Positions 25,581-34,935 of a DNA stretch of 64,000 bases are shown piece by piece. The notes under the pieces are model-generated. The model was not told the origin of the DNA, did no database searches, and saw only the letters and a program-made list of their open reading frames with translations. The stretch is from Mangrovimonas cancribranchiae (GTDB lineage: Bacteria; Bacteroidota; Bacteroidia; Flavobacteriales; Flavobacteriaceae): contig NZ_CP136925.1 of the NCBI RefSeq assembly GCF_037126245.1, forward strand, positions 984,001 through 1,048,000, in the 5' to 3' direction. The position numbers and the translations under genes were made by a program. Every line of letters begins with the position of its first letter. The stretch's first letter is position 1.

Positions 25581-26531
25581 TTAGAGCACTTTAGCATTTT
25601 CTTGAAAATGATATCCATTTAAAAGATCTTTACTTTTCATTTTTCGCTTTCCAGGTAACTTGATATCATCTATTATTACAAATCCATTTTCTACAGCAAT
25701 TTTTATATCTTTTTTTGTGGTTATGACGGATCCTATATCAAATGTGTGGGAATCTTCATTAATACTGGCTGCGTAAATCTTTACGTCTAATTCTTCATCA
25801 CCATTTTTTAGAATAGTCCAAGCAGCTGGGTACGGACTTAACCCACGGATTTTATTATAGATGTCTTGTATAGGTTTTTGCCAGTCTATTTTACAATTGT
25901 CTCGATTTAATTTATAGGCTGTTTTGATATTTGATATTTGTGGTTGTGGAGTTGTTTTAACATTCCCTTGTTCTATAAGTTGTACAGTATCTATAACCAG
26001 TTCTTTGCCAGTATGCATTAGTTTGTCGTGAAGACTACCCGCATTTTCATTAAAATCAATAGGAACTTCCTTTTGAAGTATCATTTCACCTGTGTCAATT
26101 TTTTCATCAATAAAGAAGGTGGAAACACCTGTTTTGGTTTCACCGTTAATAATAGCCCAATTAATTGGGGCTGCACCACGGTAGTTAGGTAATAAGGACG
26201 CATGAAGGTTAAACGTTCCTAATTCTGGCATTTGCCAGACAACTTTAGGAAGCATTCTAAAGGCAACAACTATTTGTAAGTTGGCTTGAAGGCTTTTTAA
26301 GTCTTCAATAAAATCTTGGTCTTTTAAGTTTGTAGGTTGTAAAATATGTAAATCGTGTTTCTTGGCAAATACTTTTACCGCGCTTTCATGGAGTTTTCTA
26401 CCGCGTCCAGCAGGTTTGTCGGGAGCTGTAATAACGCCAACTATATTATAATTATGGTCTAATAGAGATTGCAATGTCGCTACAGCAAAATCTGGCGTTC
26501 CCATAAAAACAATGCGTAATTTATTTGTCAT
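25581..26531 (-). CDS. fmt: Methionyl-tRNA formyltransferase
   Basis: 316 aa. FMGTPDFAVATL at the start, HASLLPNYRGAAPINWAIINGE with the catalytic Asn-His-Asp setting (HxSLLP), FFIDEKIDTGEM and the C-terminal OB-like part ending GYHFQENAKVL. It adds a formyl group from 10-formyl-THF to Met-tRNA for initiation. The start overlaps the recQ stop by 4 nt, so the two are transcribed together. Confidence 0.95.
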   Translation of the reverse strand: MTNKLRIVFMGTPDFAVATLQSLLDHNYNIVGVITAPDKPAGRGRKLHESAVKVFAKKHDLHILQPTNLKDQDFIEDLKSLQANLQIVVAFRMLPKVVWQMPELGTFNLHASLLPNYRGAAPINWAIINGETKTGVSTFFIDEKIDTGEMILQKEVPIDFNENAGSLHDKLMHTGKELVIDTVQLIEQGNVKTTPQPQISNIKTAYKLNRDNCKIDWQKPIQDIYNKIRGLSPYPAAWTILKNGDEELDVKIYAASINEDSHTFDIGSVITTKKDIKIAVENGFVIIDDIKLPGKRKMKSKDLLNGYHFQENAKVL

Positions 26532-28432
26532 TTTTTATTGATTTTGTATGTGTTTTTTACCGTTACACTAATAACACCTTCTTCTAAAAGTTGTTTTATA
26601 GCTTGGTGTATACTGTTTTTAGATAGCTTTGTAAGCTCTGTTAGTTCTCTAGAACTTTTATGAGTTACTTTTAAATGATGCAAAATTAAGGCTTTTACAT
26701 CGTTTACAAGAGGTGTTGTTTTTGTTTTTTGTTGAATGCAAACCGAACAAATTCCACAGCCTCTTGTATTGGTTTCGCCAAAATAGGATAGTAATTGTAC
26801 ACTGCGACAAGTCGTGGTGTTGTCAATGTATTTTAATATAGAAGAGACTTGTTGCTGCTTTAGTTCATTTTGTTGCTTGATAATATGCGATATTCTATTA
26901 ATAGTTTTATCGTCTTCTCGAGGTTCAATAAAGGTAATTTGTGCATCTGTAGTTGTAAGGTAAAGTGCAATAATGTTATCGGCTTCCAATTGTTTTAAAA
27001 CCTGAATAACATCGTCCTCAGAAATGTTAGACTTACTAGAAACTAAAACAGGGTTTATTTTTATATCGTGTTCAAAAATACCGCCGTAAGTTCGTAAAAT
27101 AGTTTTTACGATAAGGGTAACTTTTAAGGATTGTTTGCTTAAATAAGCAAATAAAGTTGTATCAGTTACAATAAACTTAACCGTTGTTTTTTTATTAAAC
27201 TGTTTGGAAAGTGTAATAACACTTGTTCTATCTAGCATTAATAATGTATTGTATGCTAAAAGCCCATTTAGTTCGTATGTTTTGCAGAAATGGTTAAACT
27301 TAAAATCAAACGTTTCATAGCTTCCTTCTCCATAAGAAATTTGAAAGTAGTTGCATAGTTTTTTATAAATATGCTTGACTTTTTTTATAGCAGGTAAAAT
27401 GCTTAAAAACTGATTTTCTACCAGTTGTTTATCGCTATTATTTTTTAAGATTACGGCAAACGCTTTGTTGCCATTTCTACCAGCACGTCCAGCTTCTTGA
27501 AAATAACTTTCAATACTTTCGGGTAAATGTAAATGAATAACGGTTTTTACATTGGGTTTGTCAATGCCCATACCAAACGCATTGGTAGCAACCATAACCA
27601 TTTTTTGATTGTTAATCCATTGGTATTGATGTTGCTCTTTCTCTTTATTAGATAATCCGCCGTGGTAATAAGTAGCAGAGAATCCTAATTGCTCTAGCTT
27701 AGAAGCTGTATCTAGAGTTGCTTTTCGGTTTCTAACATAAACGATAGATGAAGCAGGATTCTTTTTTAGAATAGTTTCTAGCCTATAAAGTTTGTCCTCT
27801 TCATGAAAAACCATGTAAGCTAAGTTAGAGCGCTCAAAAGATTGTTTGTGTATTTTAGGTGAAACAAAATCTAAGTTTGTAACAATATCTTCAACAACTT
27901 TTTCTGTTGCCGAAGCCGTTAAAGCAATACAATTAACATGTGGCTTTAACTCTCTTAATAGACTAATGTTTTTGTATGCTGGACGAAAATCGTTTCCCCA
28001 TTGCGAGATACAATGAGCTTCATCTACAGCAATTAGGTTAACATTCATTTGCCTAATTCGATCTTGTACTAATTCTTGTTGAAGTCGCTCGGGCGATAAA
28101 TATAGAAATTTATAATTTCCATAAATACAGTTATCTAAAAACGTATCTAAATCACTATAAGAAATCCCGCTAGTTAAACAAAGCGCTTTTATGCCTTTAT
28201 TATTTAGTTGTTGTACTTGGTCTTTCATTAAAGCCACTAAAGGCGATACAACAATGCAAATACCATCCTTTATTAATGCAGGTATTTGAAAACACATAGA
28301 TTTTCCGCCACCTGTTGGCATAAGTGCCAAAGTGTCATTACCATTTAAAACATCATTTATAACAACATCTTGTAACGGTTTAAACGAGGTATATCCCCAA
28401 AAACGCTCCAATATGTCTAAGGGTTGTTGCAT
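26528..28432 (-). CDS. recQ: ATP-dependent DNA helicase RecQ
   Basis: 634 aa. Walker A is MPTGGGKSMCF, the DEAH box is AVDEAHCISQWG, motif IV-VI are SSIVYVRNRK, FGMGIDKP and EAGRAGRNG. A RecQ-Ct zinc region (CRSVQLLSYFGE...CGICSVC) follows; a long HRDC domain is not obvious. It unwinds DNA 3'-5' in recombination repair. It overlaps the upstream ATPase stop by one base and the downstream fmt by four. Confidence 0.95.
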   Translation of the reverse strand: MQQPLDILERFWGYTSFKPLQDVVINDVLNGNDTLALMPTGGGKSMCFQIPALIKDGICIVVSPLVALMKDQVQQLNNKGIKALCLTSGISYSDLDTFLDNCIYGNYKFLYLSPERLQQELVQDRIRQMNVNLIAVDEAHCISQWGNDFRPAYKNISLLRELKPHVNCIALTASATEKVVEDIVTNLDFVSPKIHKQSFERSNLAYMVFHEEDKLYRLETILKKNPASSIVYVRNRKATLDTASKLEQLGFSATYYHGGLSNKEKEQHQYQWINNQKMVMVATNAFGMGIDKPNVKTVIHLHLPESIESYFQEAGRAGRNGNKAFAVILKNNSDKQLVENQFLSILPAIKKVKHIYKKLCNYFQISYGEGSYETFDFKFNHFCKTYELNGLLAYNTLLMLDRTSVITLSKQFNKKTTVKFIVTDTTLFAYLSKQSLKVTLIVKTILRTYGGIFEHDIKINPVLVSSKSNISEDDVIQVLKQLEADNIIALYLTTTDAQITFIEPREDDKTINRISHIIKQQNELKQQQVSSILKYIDNTTTCRSVQLLSYFGETNTRGCGICSVCIQQKTKTTPLVNDVKALILHHLKVTHKSSRELTELTKLSKNSIHQAIKQLLEEGVISVTVKNTYKINKK

Positions 28433-28974
28433 TATATGATGCTCAAATGGTTAAGTAAAAAATCAACACGATTTTCAATAGTATCCAAAGGAACATCAGT
28501 TAAATTATAATCAAACTTTTTATAGGTTGACAATAAATAATCATGAATTTCTTCTGCTTGTTTAAAGTTCTCGTAACGCTCATTGTCGCTTTCAAATATG
28601 GCTTCCCAAGGAGCTAGAACAAACACAGCGTCATAAGTATGGTTTTGACTAGCGTTAACAAAGTGATTAGGATAAGTTTCATTAGCGTAGTCCATATAAG
28701 CCAAGACATCAGGAATACCACGATCTAAAAAAATGAGATCTGACTTAGAATTATTAGCTTCAATATATTGCTGTTTTCGGCCTTCTAAAAGACGTTCGCT
28801 AAACAAAAGCGGCTTTGTAAGAAACAGCTGTTCAATACCTTCTTTGCGGGCTTCTAGTATAACGTCTCTAGAAACTTCATCGTAGCAAATGTAGCCACGA
28901 GTTTTAAGTTCGTTAATAAGCGATGTTTTTCCTGTACCTGGGCCACCAGTTATAACTATTTTTTTTGTTTTCAA
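28432..28974 (-). CDS. AAA_28-type P-loop ATPase (NadR-like kinase fold)
   Basis: 180 aa. Walker A GGPGTGKTSL is at the start; LIFLDRGIPDVLAYM and VFVLAPWEAIFESDNERYE follow. This is the layout of small AAA_28 P-loop proteins close to NadR-type kinases; the substrate is unknown. First gene of the ATPase-recQ-fmt operon, ending in the recQ start codon. Confidence 0.8.
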   Translation of the reverse strand: MKTKKIVITGGPGTGKTSLINELKTRGYICYDEVSRDVILEARKEGIEQLFLTKPLLFSERLLEGRKQQYIEANNSKSDLIFLDRGIPDVLAYMDYANETYPNHFVNASQNHTYDAVFVLAPWEAIFESDNERYENFKQAEEIHDYLLSTYKKFDYNLTDVPLDTIENRVDFLLNHLSII

Positions 28975-29039
28975 ATCGGCAAGGTTTTAGCTGTAAAAAT
29001 CGTAATTTAAAAGGGAAATAAAAAATAGAAACTAAAGTG

Positions 29040-29047
29040 TATCTTTG
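29040..29047 (+). promoter_or_regulatory. -7 promoter box TATCTTTG
   Basis: Perfect match to the Bacteroidota -7 element TAnnTTTG, 20 nt before the ATG at 29067. Confidence 0.65.
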
Positions 29048-29066
29048 CTAGATAGATATAAAGACT

Positions 29067-29360
29067 ATGGAATTAAATAAAAAAACAGAAGAATTTTACG
29101 AAAAACTAAAGTCACAACTTTATGAAAATAATTCATGGCCAGCTGAATACCTCTATAAGTTTATTGTGAAATCTGATTCGCATAAAATAGCCGAAATAGA
29201 AGCTATATTTAACAATATGGGCGCTGTTATTAAAACAGCTGAATCTAAAAATGGTAAATATACCAGTGTGTCTATTAACTTGTTAATGCGTAATCCAGAG
29301 CATGTTATAGAAAAATACATAGAAGTTGGAGAAAAAGTAGAAGGTGTTATTAGCCTATAA
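29067..29360 (+). CDS. DUF493 (YbeD-like) family protein
   Basis: 97 aa. The ferredoxin-like fold YbeD pattern is visible: FYEKLKSQL, WPAEYLYKFIVKSD, then VSINLLMRNPEHVIEKYIEVG. YbeD is a small regulatory-type protein with unknown target. Directly downstream of a consensus -7 box. Confidence 0.85.
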   Translation: MELNKKTEEFYEKLKSQLYENNSWPAEYLYKFIVKSDSHKIAEIEAIFNNMGAVIKTAESKNGKYTSVSINLLMRNPEHVIEKYIEVGEKVEGVISL

Positions 29361-29423
29361 TTATTTTTTGTATTTTGCGCTTAAGGAAAATGACTTCAAG
29401 ACAATTTTAATCCGCAACACATT

Positions 29424-30056
29424 TTGATAGACAATTTAGAATATAACTCAGAAAGAGAACATTTGATTATTCCAGAATACGGAAGGCATATTCAAAAAAT
29501 GGTAAACCATGCCAAAACCGTTGAAAATAGAGACGAAAGAAATAAAGTAGCAAAATCAATTATTGATGTTATGGGGAATTTACAACCCCATTTAAGAGAT
29601 GTAACAGATTTTCAACACAAACTTTGGGATCAGTTATTTATCATGTCTAATTTTGAATTAGATGTTGACTCTCCATTCGAAAAACCTTCCAAAGATAAAC
29701 TTCAAGAACGTCCAGAACCATTACGTTACCCACAAAATCACCCTAAATACAGATTTTATGGTAACAATATAAAAACCATGATAGATGTAGCATGTACTTG
29801 GGAAGAAGGTGATAAAAAAGAAGCCTTGGCATACACCATTGCAAACCACATGAAAAAATGTTTCTTAAACTGGAACAAAGATACTGTAGACGATGCCGTA
29901 ATTTTTCAACATTTGTATGAATTATCAGACGGGAAAATAAATTTAAAAACATCTGATGAAGATTTAACAGATGCCTCAAGTTTAATGCGTGGCAAAAAAC
30001 AACGCCATCATAGTAACAAGAAAGGAAAAAAGAACCGAAACCGTAAACGCTACTAA
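29424..30056 (+). CDS. DUF4290 family protein, TTG start
   Basis: 210 aa. The N-terminus IDNLEYNSEREHLIIPEYGRHIQKMV agrees with DUF4290 proteins only if translation begins at the TTG at 29424; the next ATG would remove the conserved start. The C-terminus is strongly basic (KKQRHHSNKKGKKNRNRKRY), which suggests RNA or ribosome contact. Found across Bacteroidota, function unknown. It ends 9 nt before murA, so the two are probably one operon. Confidence 0.85.
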   Translation: MIDNLEYNSEREHLIIPEYGRHIQKMVNHAKTVENRDERNKVAKSIIDVMGNLQPHLRDVTDFQHKLWDQLFIMSNFELDVDSPFEKPSKDKLQERPEPLRYPQNHPKYRFYGNNIKTMIDVACTWEEGDKKEALAYTIANHMKKCFLNWNKDTVDDAVIFQHLYELSDGKINLKTSDEDLTDASSLMRGKKQRHHSNKKGKKNRNRKRY

Positions 30057-30065
30057 ACTACCAAA

Positions 30066-31376
30066 ATGGGAATTTTTAAAATTGAAGGCGGCCATCAATT
30101 AAAAGGAAGTATCCAACCCCAAGGCGCCAAAAACGAAGCCCTACAAATTCTTTGTGCGGTGCTTCTTACTCCAGAAAAAGTAACTATCAAGAACATTCCA
30201 GACATTGTCGATGTCAATAAATTAATTGTTCTTTTAGGGAAACTTGGAGTAAAAGTTGAAAAGCTCTCAACATCGTCTTATTCTTTTCAAGCAGACGATA
30301 TTAACTTAAAATATTTAGAATCGGCAGAATTTAAACAAGATGGTCGTGGTCTTCGTGGGTCGATTATGATTGTTGGGCCGTTATTGGCTCGTTTTGGCAA
30401 AGGTTATATCCCAAAACCAGGAGGCGACAAGATTGGTCGTCGTAGATTAGATACGCATTTTGAAGGTTTTATTAACCTTGGCGCAAAATTTCGTTACAAC
30501 AGGGAAGAGTATTTTTACGGTGTAGAAGCCGATAAACTTACTGGAACCTATATGTTGCTTGATGAAGCTTCAGTAACGGGAACGGCCAATATAGTTATGG
30601 CAGCAGTTTTGGCCGAGGGTACAACCACTATTTACAATGCAGCTTGCGAACCTTATTTGCAGCAATTGTGTAAGATGCTCAACAGAATGGGCGCAAAAAT
30701 TTCAGGAATAGGCTCTAATTTATTAACCATTGAAGGCGTTGATACATTAGGCGGAACTGAACATACCATGTTGCCAGATATGATTGAAATTGGTAGTTGG
30801 ATTGGCTTGGCTGCGATGACCAAAAGTGAGCTGACTATTAAAAATGTAAGTTGGGACGATTTAGGACAAATTCCTAATGTATTTAGAAAGTTAGGGATTA
30901 CGGTTGAGCAACAAGGTGACGATATTCATATTCCAGCACATACCGATGGTTACGAAATACAAAGCTATATAGATGGTTCTATTTTAACCGTTTCCGATGC
31001 ACCTTGGCCTGGATTTACACCAGATTTGTTAAGTATTATTTTAGTTGTTGCTACCCAAGCTAGAGGTAGTGTTTTAGTACATCAAAAAATGTTTGAAAGT
31101 CGTTTATTCTTTGTTGATAAGTTAATCGATATGGGCGCAAAAATTATTTTATGCGATCCACATAGAGCGACTGTAATTGGTCATGATTTTAAATCGCAAC
31201 TAAAAGCCACTACAATGACCTCGCCAGATATTCGTGCGGGTATTTCATTATTAATCGCTGCTTTATCGGCCAAAGGAACATCAACTATTCATAATATTGA
31301 ACAAATTGATCGTGGTTACGAACACATTGTAGAACGCTTACAAGCTATAGGCGCTAAAATTGAACGCTTAGATTAA
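30066..31376 (+). CDS. murA: UDP-N-acetylglucosamine 1-carboxyvinyltransferase MurA, Asp at fosfomycin site
   Basis: 436 aa, full length. It catalyses the first step of peptidoglycan precursor synthesis, moving enolpyruvyl from PEP to UDP-GlcNAc. K22 sits in GAKNEAL, and RGSIMIVGPLLARFG then KPGGDKIGRRRLDTH gives the active-site loop. In E. coli that loop has Cys-115 (GGCTIGARPVD), the residue fosfomycin alkylates; here the position is D121. Cys-to-Asp at this position is known to make MurA fosfomycin-insensitive in other bacteria. It lies 9 nt after the DUF4290 gene and is followed by a terminator. Confidence 0.95.
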   Translation: MGIFKIEGGHQLKGSIQPQGAKNEALQILCAVLLTPEKVTIKNIPDIVDVNKLIVLLGKLGVKVEKLSTSSYSFQADDINLKYLESAEFKQDGRGLRGSIMIVGPLLARFGKGYIPKPGGDKIGRRRLDTHFEGFINLGAKFRYNREEYFYGVEADKLTGTYMLLDEASVTGTANIVMAAVLAEGTTTIYNAACEPYLQQLCKMLNRMGAKISGIGSNLLTIEGVDTLGGTEHTMLPDMIEIGSWIGLAAMTKSELTIKNVSWDDLGQIPNVFRKLGITVEQQGDDIHIPAHTDGYEIQSYIDGSILTVSDAPWPGFTPDLLSIILVVATQARGSVLVHQKMFESRLFFVDKLIDMGAKIILCDPHRATVIGHDFKSQLKATTMTSPDIRAGISLLIAALSAKGTSTIHNIEQIDRGYEHIVERLQAIGAKIERLD

Positions 31377-31401
31377 ACAATTTATATTATCATAAATAAT
31401 T

Positions 31402-31434
31402 AAAAACGTCTGCATTTGTGCAGGCGTTTTTTTT
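31402..31434 (+). terminator. Terminator after murA
   Basis: AAAAACGTCTGCA and TGCAGGCGTTTTT pair around TTTG and run into T. It also ends the convergent photolyase gene. Confidence 0.85.
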
Positions 31435-32737
31435 AGTTTAAAGCGTTTTTATAAGTTGCTAAGCAACGTTCACGTGCTTCTCTATGATCTACAATAGGTT
31501 TTGGGTAAGTTAGTTCTTGATATTCTGGCACCCATTTTTTGATGTATGTATGGTCTTTATCAAATTTTTTAATCTGTGTAGTGGGATTGAAAATTCTAAA
31601 ATAAGGAGCAGCATCAACACCAGACCCAGCTACCCATTGCCAGTTACCAATATTACTTGCCATTTCATAATCGTGAAGTTTTTCGGCAAAATAAGTTTCG
31701 CCCCAACGCCAATCGATTAGCAAATGTTTACATAAGAAACTACCTACTAGCATTCTAACGCGATTGTGCATATAACCTGTTTTGTTAAGTTCTCGCATTC
31801 CAGCATCAACCAAAGGATATCCTGTTTTGCCTTCACACCAGGCTTTAAACTCGATTTCGTTATTACGCCATTCAATACGGTCGTATTTTGGTTTAAAGCT
31901 TTTGGTAACCGTATGTGGAAAGTGCCACAAAATTTGTATAAAAAACTCACGCCAGATAAGTTCTTGCCAAAAGGTTTCGTTGGGTTCTGTTATGGCTTTT
32001 TTTATCATTTCACGAATACTTACTGTACCAAACCGTAAATGTGGCCCTAAATGTGATGTCGCATCTTTGGCTGGAAAATTACGTGTGGCTTCGTAGTTTT
32101 GAATAAGCTCTGGTGACACAGTATAATCAGTAATATTTTGTGAGGATGTTTTAAATCCTATATCATTTAAACTTAAGTTAGGTAGATTATTTTCTTTAAT
32201 TAAATTTTTAAGGAGTGGTTTTGTGTCATAGGTTTTAAGTTGAATGGTTTTAAACTTGGCTTTCCAGGTTTTCATATAAGGTGTGTATACTACATAAGGA
32301 TTGCCATCGTTTTTTACAACTTCATTTTTTTCAAAAATAACGTGGTCTTTGTAAGTTTTAAAAGCAATATTCTTCCCCTTTAAAAACGTTTCAATATCCT
32401 TGTCACGTTTTTGGGCATAAGGTTCGTAATCGTGGTTGGTAAATACGGTGTTAATGGTATAATTTGCCGTCAGTGTTTTAAAAACATCAATAGGTTTTCC
32501 ATTGAAAAGTGCCAAACTACTATTTTGTTTACCTTTAATATAACTACGCATTTGCTGCAAAGTGTTGAATATGAATGTCACGCGTGCATCGTCCTTTGGT
32601 AACTTATCCAAGATTTCTGTATCGAAAATAAATATTGGTAGGACAGGTAAACCGTTGTTTAAAGCATGACATAAGCCAACATTGTCTTCCCATCGTAAAT
32701 CACGACGAAACCAAAAAATATTTACAGGCTTATTCAT
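31433..32737 (-). CDS. phrB: Cryptochrome/DNA photolyase family protein
   Basis: 434 aa. The N-terminal alpha/beta antenna domain starts NIFWFRRDLRWEDNVGL; the FAD domain has GYPLVDAGMRELNKTGYMHNR, WRWGETYFAEKLHDYEMASN and NWQWVAGSGVDAAPYFRIFNP. It most likely repairs cyclobutane pyrimidine dimers with light, though cryptochrome roles cannot be excluded. It overlaps the RluE gene by 8 nt and belongs to the minus-strand operon 34780-31433. Confidence 0.9.
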   Translation of the reverse strand: MNKPVNIFWFRRDLRWEDNVGLCHALNNGLPVLPIFIFDTEILDKLPKDDARVTFIFNTLQQMRSYIKGKQNSSLALFNGKPIDVFKTLTANYTINTVFTNHDYEPYAQKRDKDIETFLKGKNIAFKTYKDHVIFEKNEVVKNDGNPYVVYTPYMKTWKAKFKTIQLKTYDTKPLLKNLIKENNLPNLSLNDIGFKTSSQNITDYTVSPELIQNYEATRNFPAKDATSHLGPHLRFGTVSIREMIKKAITEPNETFWQELIWREFFIQILWHFPHTVTKSFKPKYDRIEWRNNEIEFKAWCEGKTGYPLVDAGMRELNKTGYMHNRVRMLVGSFLCKHLLIDWRWGETYFAEKLHDYEMASNIGNWQWVAGSGVDAAPYFRIFNPTTQIKKFDKDHTYIKKWVPEYQELTYPKPIVDHREARERCLATYKNALN

Positions 32738-33308
32738 AGGGTAATTCGTTTTCCTTTAATGGTTTATAGTCACTTGAATTGATATCTAGAATAATATTTC
32801 CAATACGAATACGAACTAAACGTAAGGTTGGAAATCCTACTTTGGCTGTCATTTTTCGTACTTGTCTAAATTTTCCTTCGGTAAGTGTAATGCTTACCCA
32901 GGAAGTAGGTCCATGACGAGAGTCACGAACATGGCGCTTTTCTATAGGGAAATGATTTGGATTAATATTTGTAGTTACTTGACAAGGTTTTGTTTGATAG
33001 GATTTTCCATTAATACTAATGGTAACACCAGTTTTAAGTTGATTTATGGCTTCTTCTGTAATTACACCATCAACTTGTGCCAGATATTCTTTTTCAACTT
33101 TGGAGCTGTTTATGTAATGACTTGTTTTTCCACAAGTCGTTAATAGTAATAAGCCTTCAGAGGTTTCATCGAGTCTCCCAACAGCCATAATATTTTTGGG
33201 AAACTCACCAAGTTCACCTAGTAGCTTTTTATTACGACGTTTATTTTGATTATTAACAAACTGACTTAAATAGCCGTAAGGTTTATGTATTTTAAAATGC
33301 TGTGCCAT
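32730..33308 (-). CDS. rluE: 23S rRNA pseudouridine synthase, RluE-like
   Basis: 192 aa. KPYGYLSQF leads to the catalytic block AVGRLDETSEGLLLLTTCG with the Asp nucleophile, followed by EKEYLAQVDG and FRQVRKMTAKVGFPTLRLVRIRIG. There is no S4 domain, as in RluE, which modifies 23S rRNA U2457. It starts inside the upstream gene's stop (1-nt overlap). Confidence 0.85.
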   Translation of the reverse strand: MAQHFKIHKPYGYLSQFVNNQNKRRNKKLLGELGEFPKNIMAVGRLDETSEGLLLLTTCGKTSHYINSSKVEKEYLAQVDGVITEEAINQLKTGVTISINGKSYQTKPCQVTTNINPNHFPIEKRHVRDSRHGPTSWVSITLTEGKFRQVRKMTAKVGFPTLRLVRIRIGNIILDINSSDYKPLKENELPYE

Positions 33309-33772
33309 TATTTAAATTCACCAAATAAGTCCATAAGTTTTTGTTGCCGGTAGTTGAATATCTCGTTTAATTTTGGTTTTACCAATATAGGGTGAAAAAG
33401 CTGCCCTAGAAAACCAAACGGGAGTTTGTAGTGCACAATATCTTCCATTTCAATACCGCTATTAATGGGTTTTATAAAATGTTTATGATGCCATAAGGCG
33501 TAAGGGCCAAACCGTTGCTCATCTACAAAATAGGTGTTGTCTTTAACATGAGTGATTTCGGTTACCCATTTTGATTTAATTCCCAAAATAGGAGTTACAA
33601 TGTATTGAATAATTTGTCCAGAAAACATTGGTTTGTCTGCACCAGACAAAATATCAAAACTCATATAATCTGGTGTAATCGTTTTAAGGTTTTTAGGATT
33701 TGATAGAAATGCCCAAGCCTCTTCAACAGAAATGGGCAACTCCTGTTTTGTGTGTAATGTGTATATTTTCAT
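33308..33772 (-). CDS. SRPBCC family ligand-binding protein
   Basis: 154 aa. LPISVEEAWAFLSNPKNLKTITPDYMSF, ITHVKDNTYFVDEQRFGPYALWHHKHF and VHYKLPFGFLGQL are typical of SRPBCC proteins related to plant-type START/cell-division-inhibitor annotated proteins. Ligand unknown. One base separates it from the TspO gene, and it runs into rluE. Confidence 0.8.
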   Translation of the reverse strand: MKIYTLHTKQELPISVEEAWAFLSNPKNLKTITPDYMSFDILSGADKPMFSGQIIQYIVTPILGIKSKWVTEITHVKDNTYFVDEQRFGPYALWHHKHFIKPINSGIEMEDIVHYKLPFGFLGQLFHPILVKPKLNEIFNYRQQKLMDLFGEFK

Positions 33773-33773
33773 T

Positions 33774-34238
33774 TTAGTTGTAGATAAAAATATAAGCGTT
33801 TAAAGAGGTCGCCAGTAATAACCAAATTAAATAAGGCAGCAATAAATACCTTATGCGTTTCATGTAATCTAGTTGGTATTTTATAAAGAAATAACCTATT
33901 ACCAGAGTAAGCAAACTAATAACAATAAGTCCTAGAAAAACTAAATGTTGATTAAAGAAAATGTAATTCCAACTGACGTTTAAAATAATTTGAACACCGA
34001 ATAATATGTTTAAAAACTTTGACTGGAATTCTTTAAATAAATACGCCAAATACACAGAAAAACAAATCATAATGGTACTCCAAGCAACCCCAAAAACCCA
34101 ACCTGGAGGTGTCCAAGGCGCTTTGTTTAAATTTAGATACCATTGCGATTGCGGCCCATTATCCATTAACCAACTACCCAAGGCCAAACAGCCAAAATTG
34201 ATAACTAGAAGTAGTATGATTAATTTGGCCGTTTTCAT
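33774..34238 (-). CDS. tspO: TspO/MBR family tryptophan-rich sensory protein
   Basis: 154 aa with five predicted membrane helices and the tryptophan-rich motifs WYLNLNKAPWTPPGWVFGVAW and LNVSWNYIFF. TspO proteins bind porphyrins and take part in light/oxygen-linked stress. It sits in an operon with photolyase, fitting a light-stress theme. It overlaps the stop of the peroxidase gene by one base. Confidence 0.9.
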   Translation of the reverse strand: MKTAKLIILLLVINFGCLALGSWLMDNGPQSQWYLNLNKAPWTPPGWVFGVAWSTIMICFSVYLAYLFKEFQSKFLNILFGVQIILNVSWNYIFFNQHLVFLGLIVISLLTLVIGYFFIKYQLDYMKRIRYLLLPYLIWLLLATSLNAYIFIYN

Positions 34239-34780
34239 TATTCTAGATGTTTGGTAATCTTCTTGCTTAAGGGCTTTGTCATTGAGTAATATACATCAAC
34301 AAATCGGCCGTTTTCATCAATAAGATATTTTTGAAAATTCCATTTAACCGATGAGTTTTTTGTGCCGTTAAGGTCTTTATCAGTTAACCATTTGTACAAT
34401 TCGTGTTGGTTATCGCCTTTAACGTCTATTTTTTCAGTCATTAAAAAGTCTACACCATAATTAGATTGACAGAAATTTTGAATTTGTGTGGCAGAACCTG
34501 GTTCTTGGTTCCCAAACTGATTACATGGCAATCCAATAATTACAAGTTTGTCTTTATACATTTCATGAAGCTTTTGTAAATCTTCGTACTGTGGTGTAAA
34601 ACCGCATTTAGAAGCTGTATTAACAAATAATATATGTTTGCCTTTAAAATCAGAAAGATTTACAGGTTCTCCAGAAAGATTATTAATCTTAATATCATAA
34701 ATAGATGTTTTAGGTTCTTGAGCCTGCGTTTTACAATTAAATAGTACCATAAAAGTTAATATTGGAATGAATGTTTTCAT
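34238..34780 (-). CDS. Glutathione peroxidase-family lipoprotein (Cys type)
   Basis: 180 aa from the ATG at 34780, chosen because it starts a lipoprotein-type signal ending in MVLFNC; 16 upstream in-frame residues are unlikely. Active-site Cys in NTASKCGFTPQ, Gln/Trp partners in GLPCNQFG and VKWNFQKYLID. Such Cys enzymes usually use thioredoxin. It is predicted to act outside the cytoplasm and heads the operon with TspO, SRPBCC, RluE and photolyase. Confidence 0.9.
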   Translation of the reverse strand: MKTFIPILTFMVLFNCKTQAQEPKTSIYDIKINNLSGEPVNLSDFKGKHILFVNTASKCGFTPQYEDLQKLHEMYKDKLVIIGLPCNQFGNQEPGSATQIQNFCQSNYGVDFLMTEKIDVKGDNQHELYKWLTDKDLNGTKNSSVKWNFQKYLIDENGRFVDVYYSMTKPLSKKITKHLE

Positions 34781-34935
34781 AAAGTATATAAAATAAATGT
34801 TCAACAAAAATATAAAAAAGTTAGACAAAAATATGGTCTTTCGCTTTTATTTAAGGATTCGTTAACAATTAAAAGAGCGCTTAATTTGTAATTTTAACCT
34901 AATTAAAATTAGAAAACAAAATAATACTAATCACA

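Noticed and set aside
25431-25622. 63-codon plus-strand frame between HU and fmt
   Set aside because: No recognisable domain, overlaps the end of fmt and probably the HU promoter region.
31517-32096. Open frames on the plus strand opposite the photolyase gene
   Set aside because: Antisense shadows of conserved FAD-domain codons; no start signal or motif.
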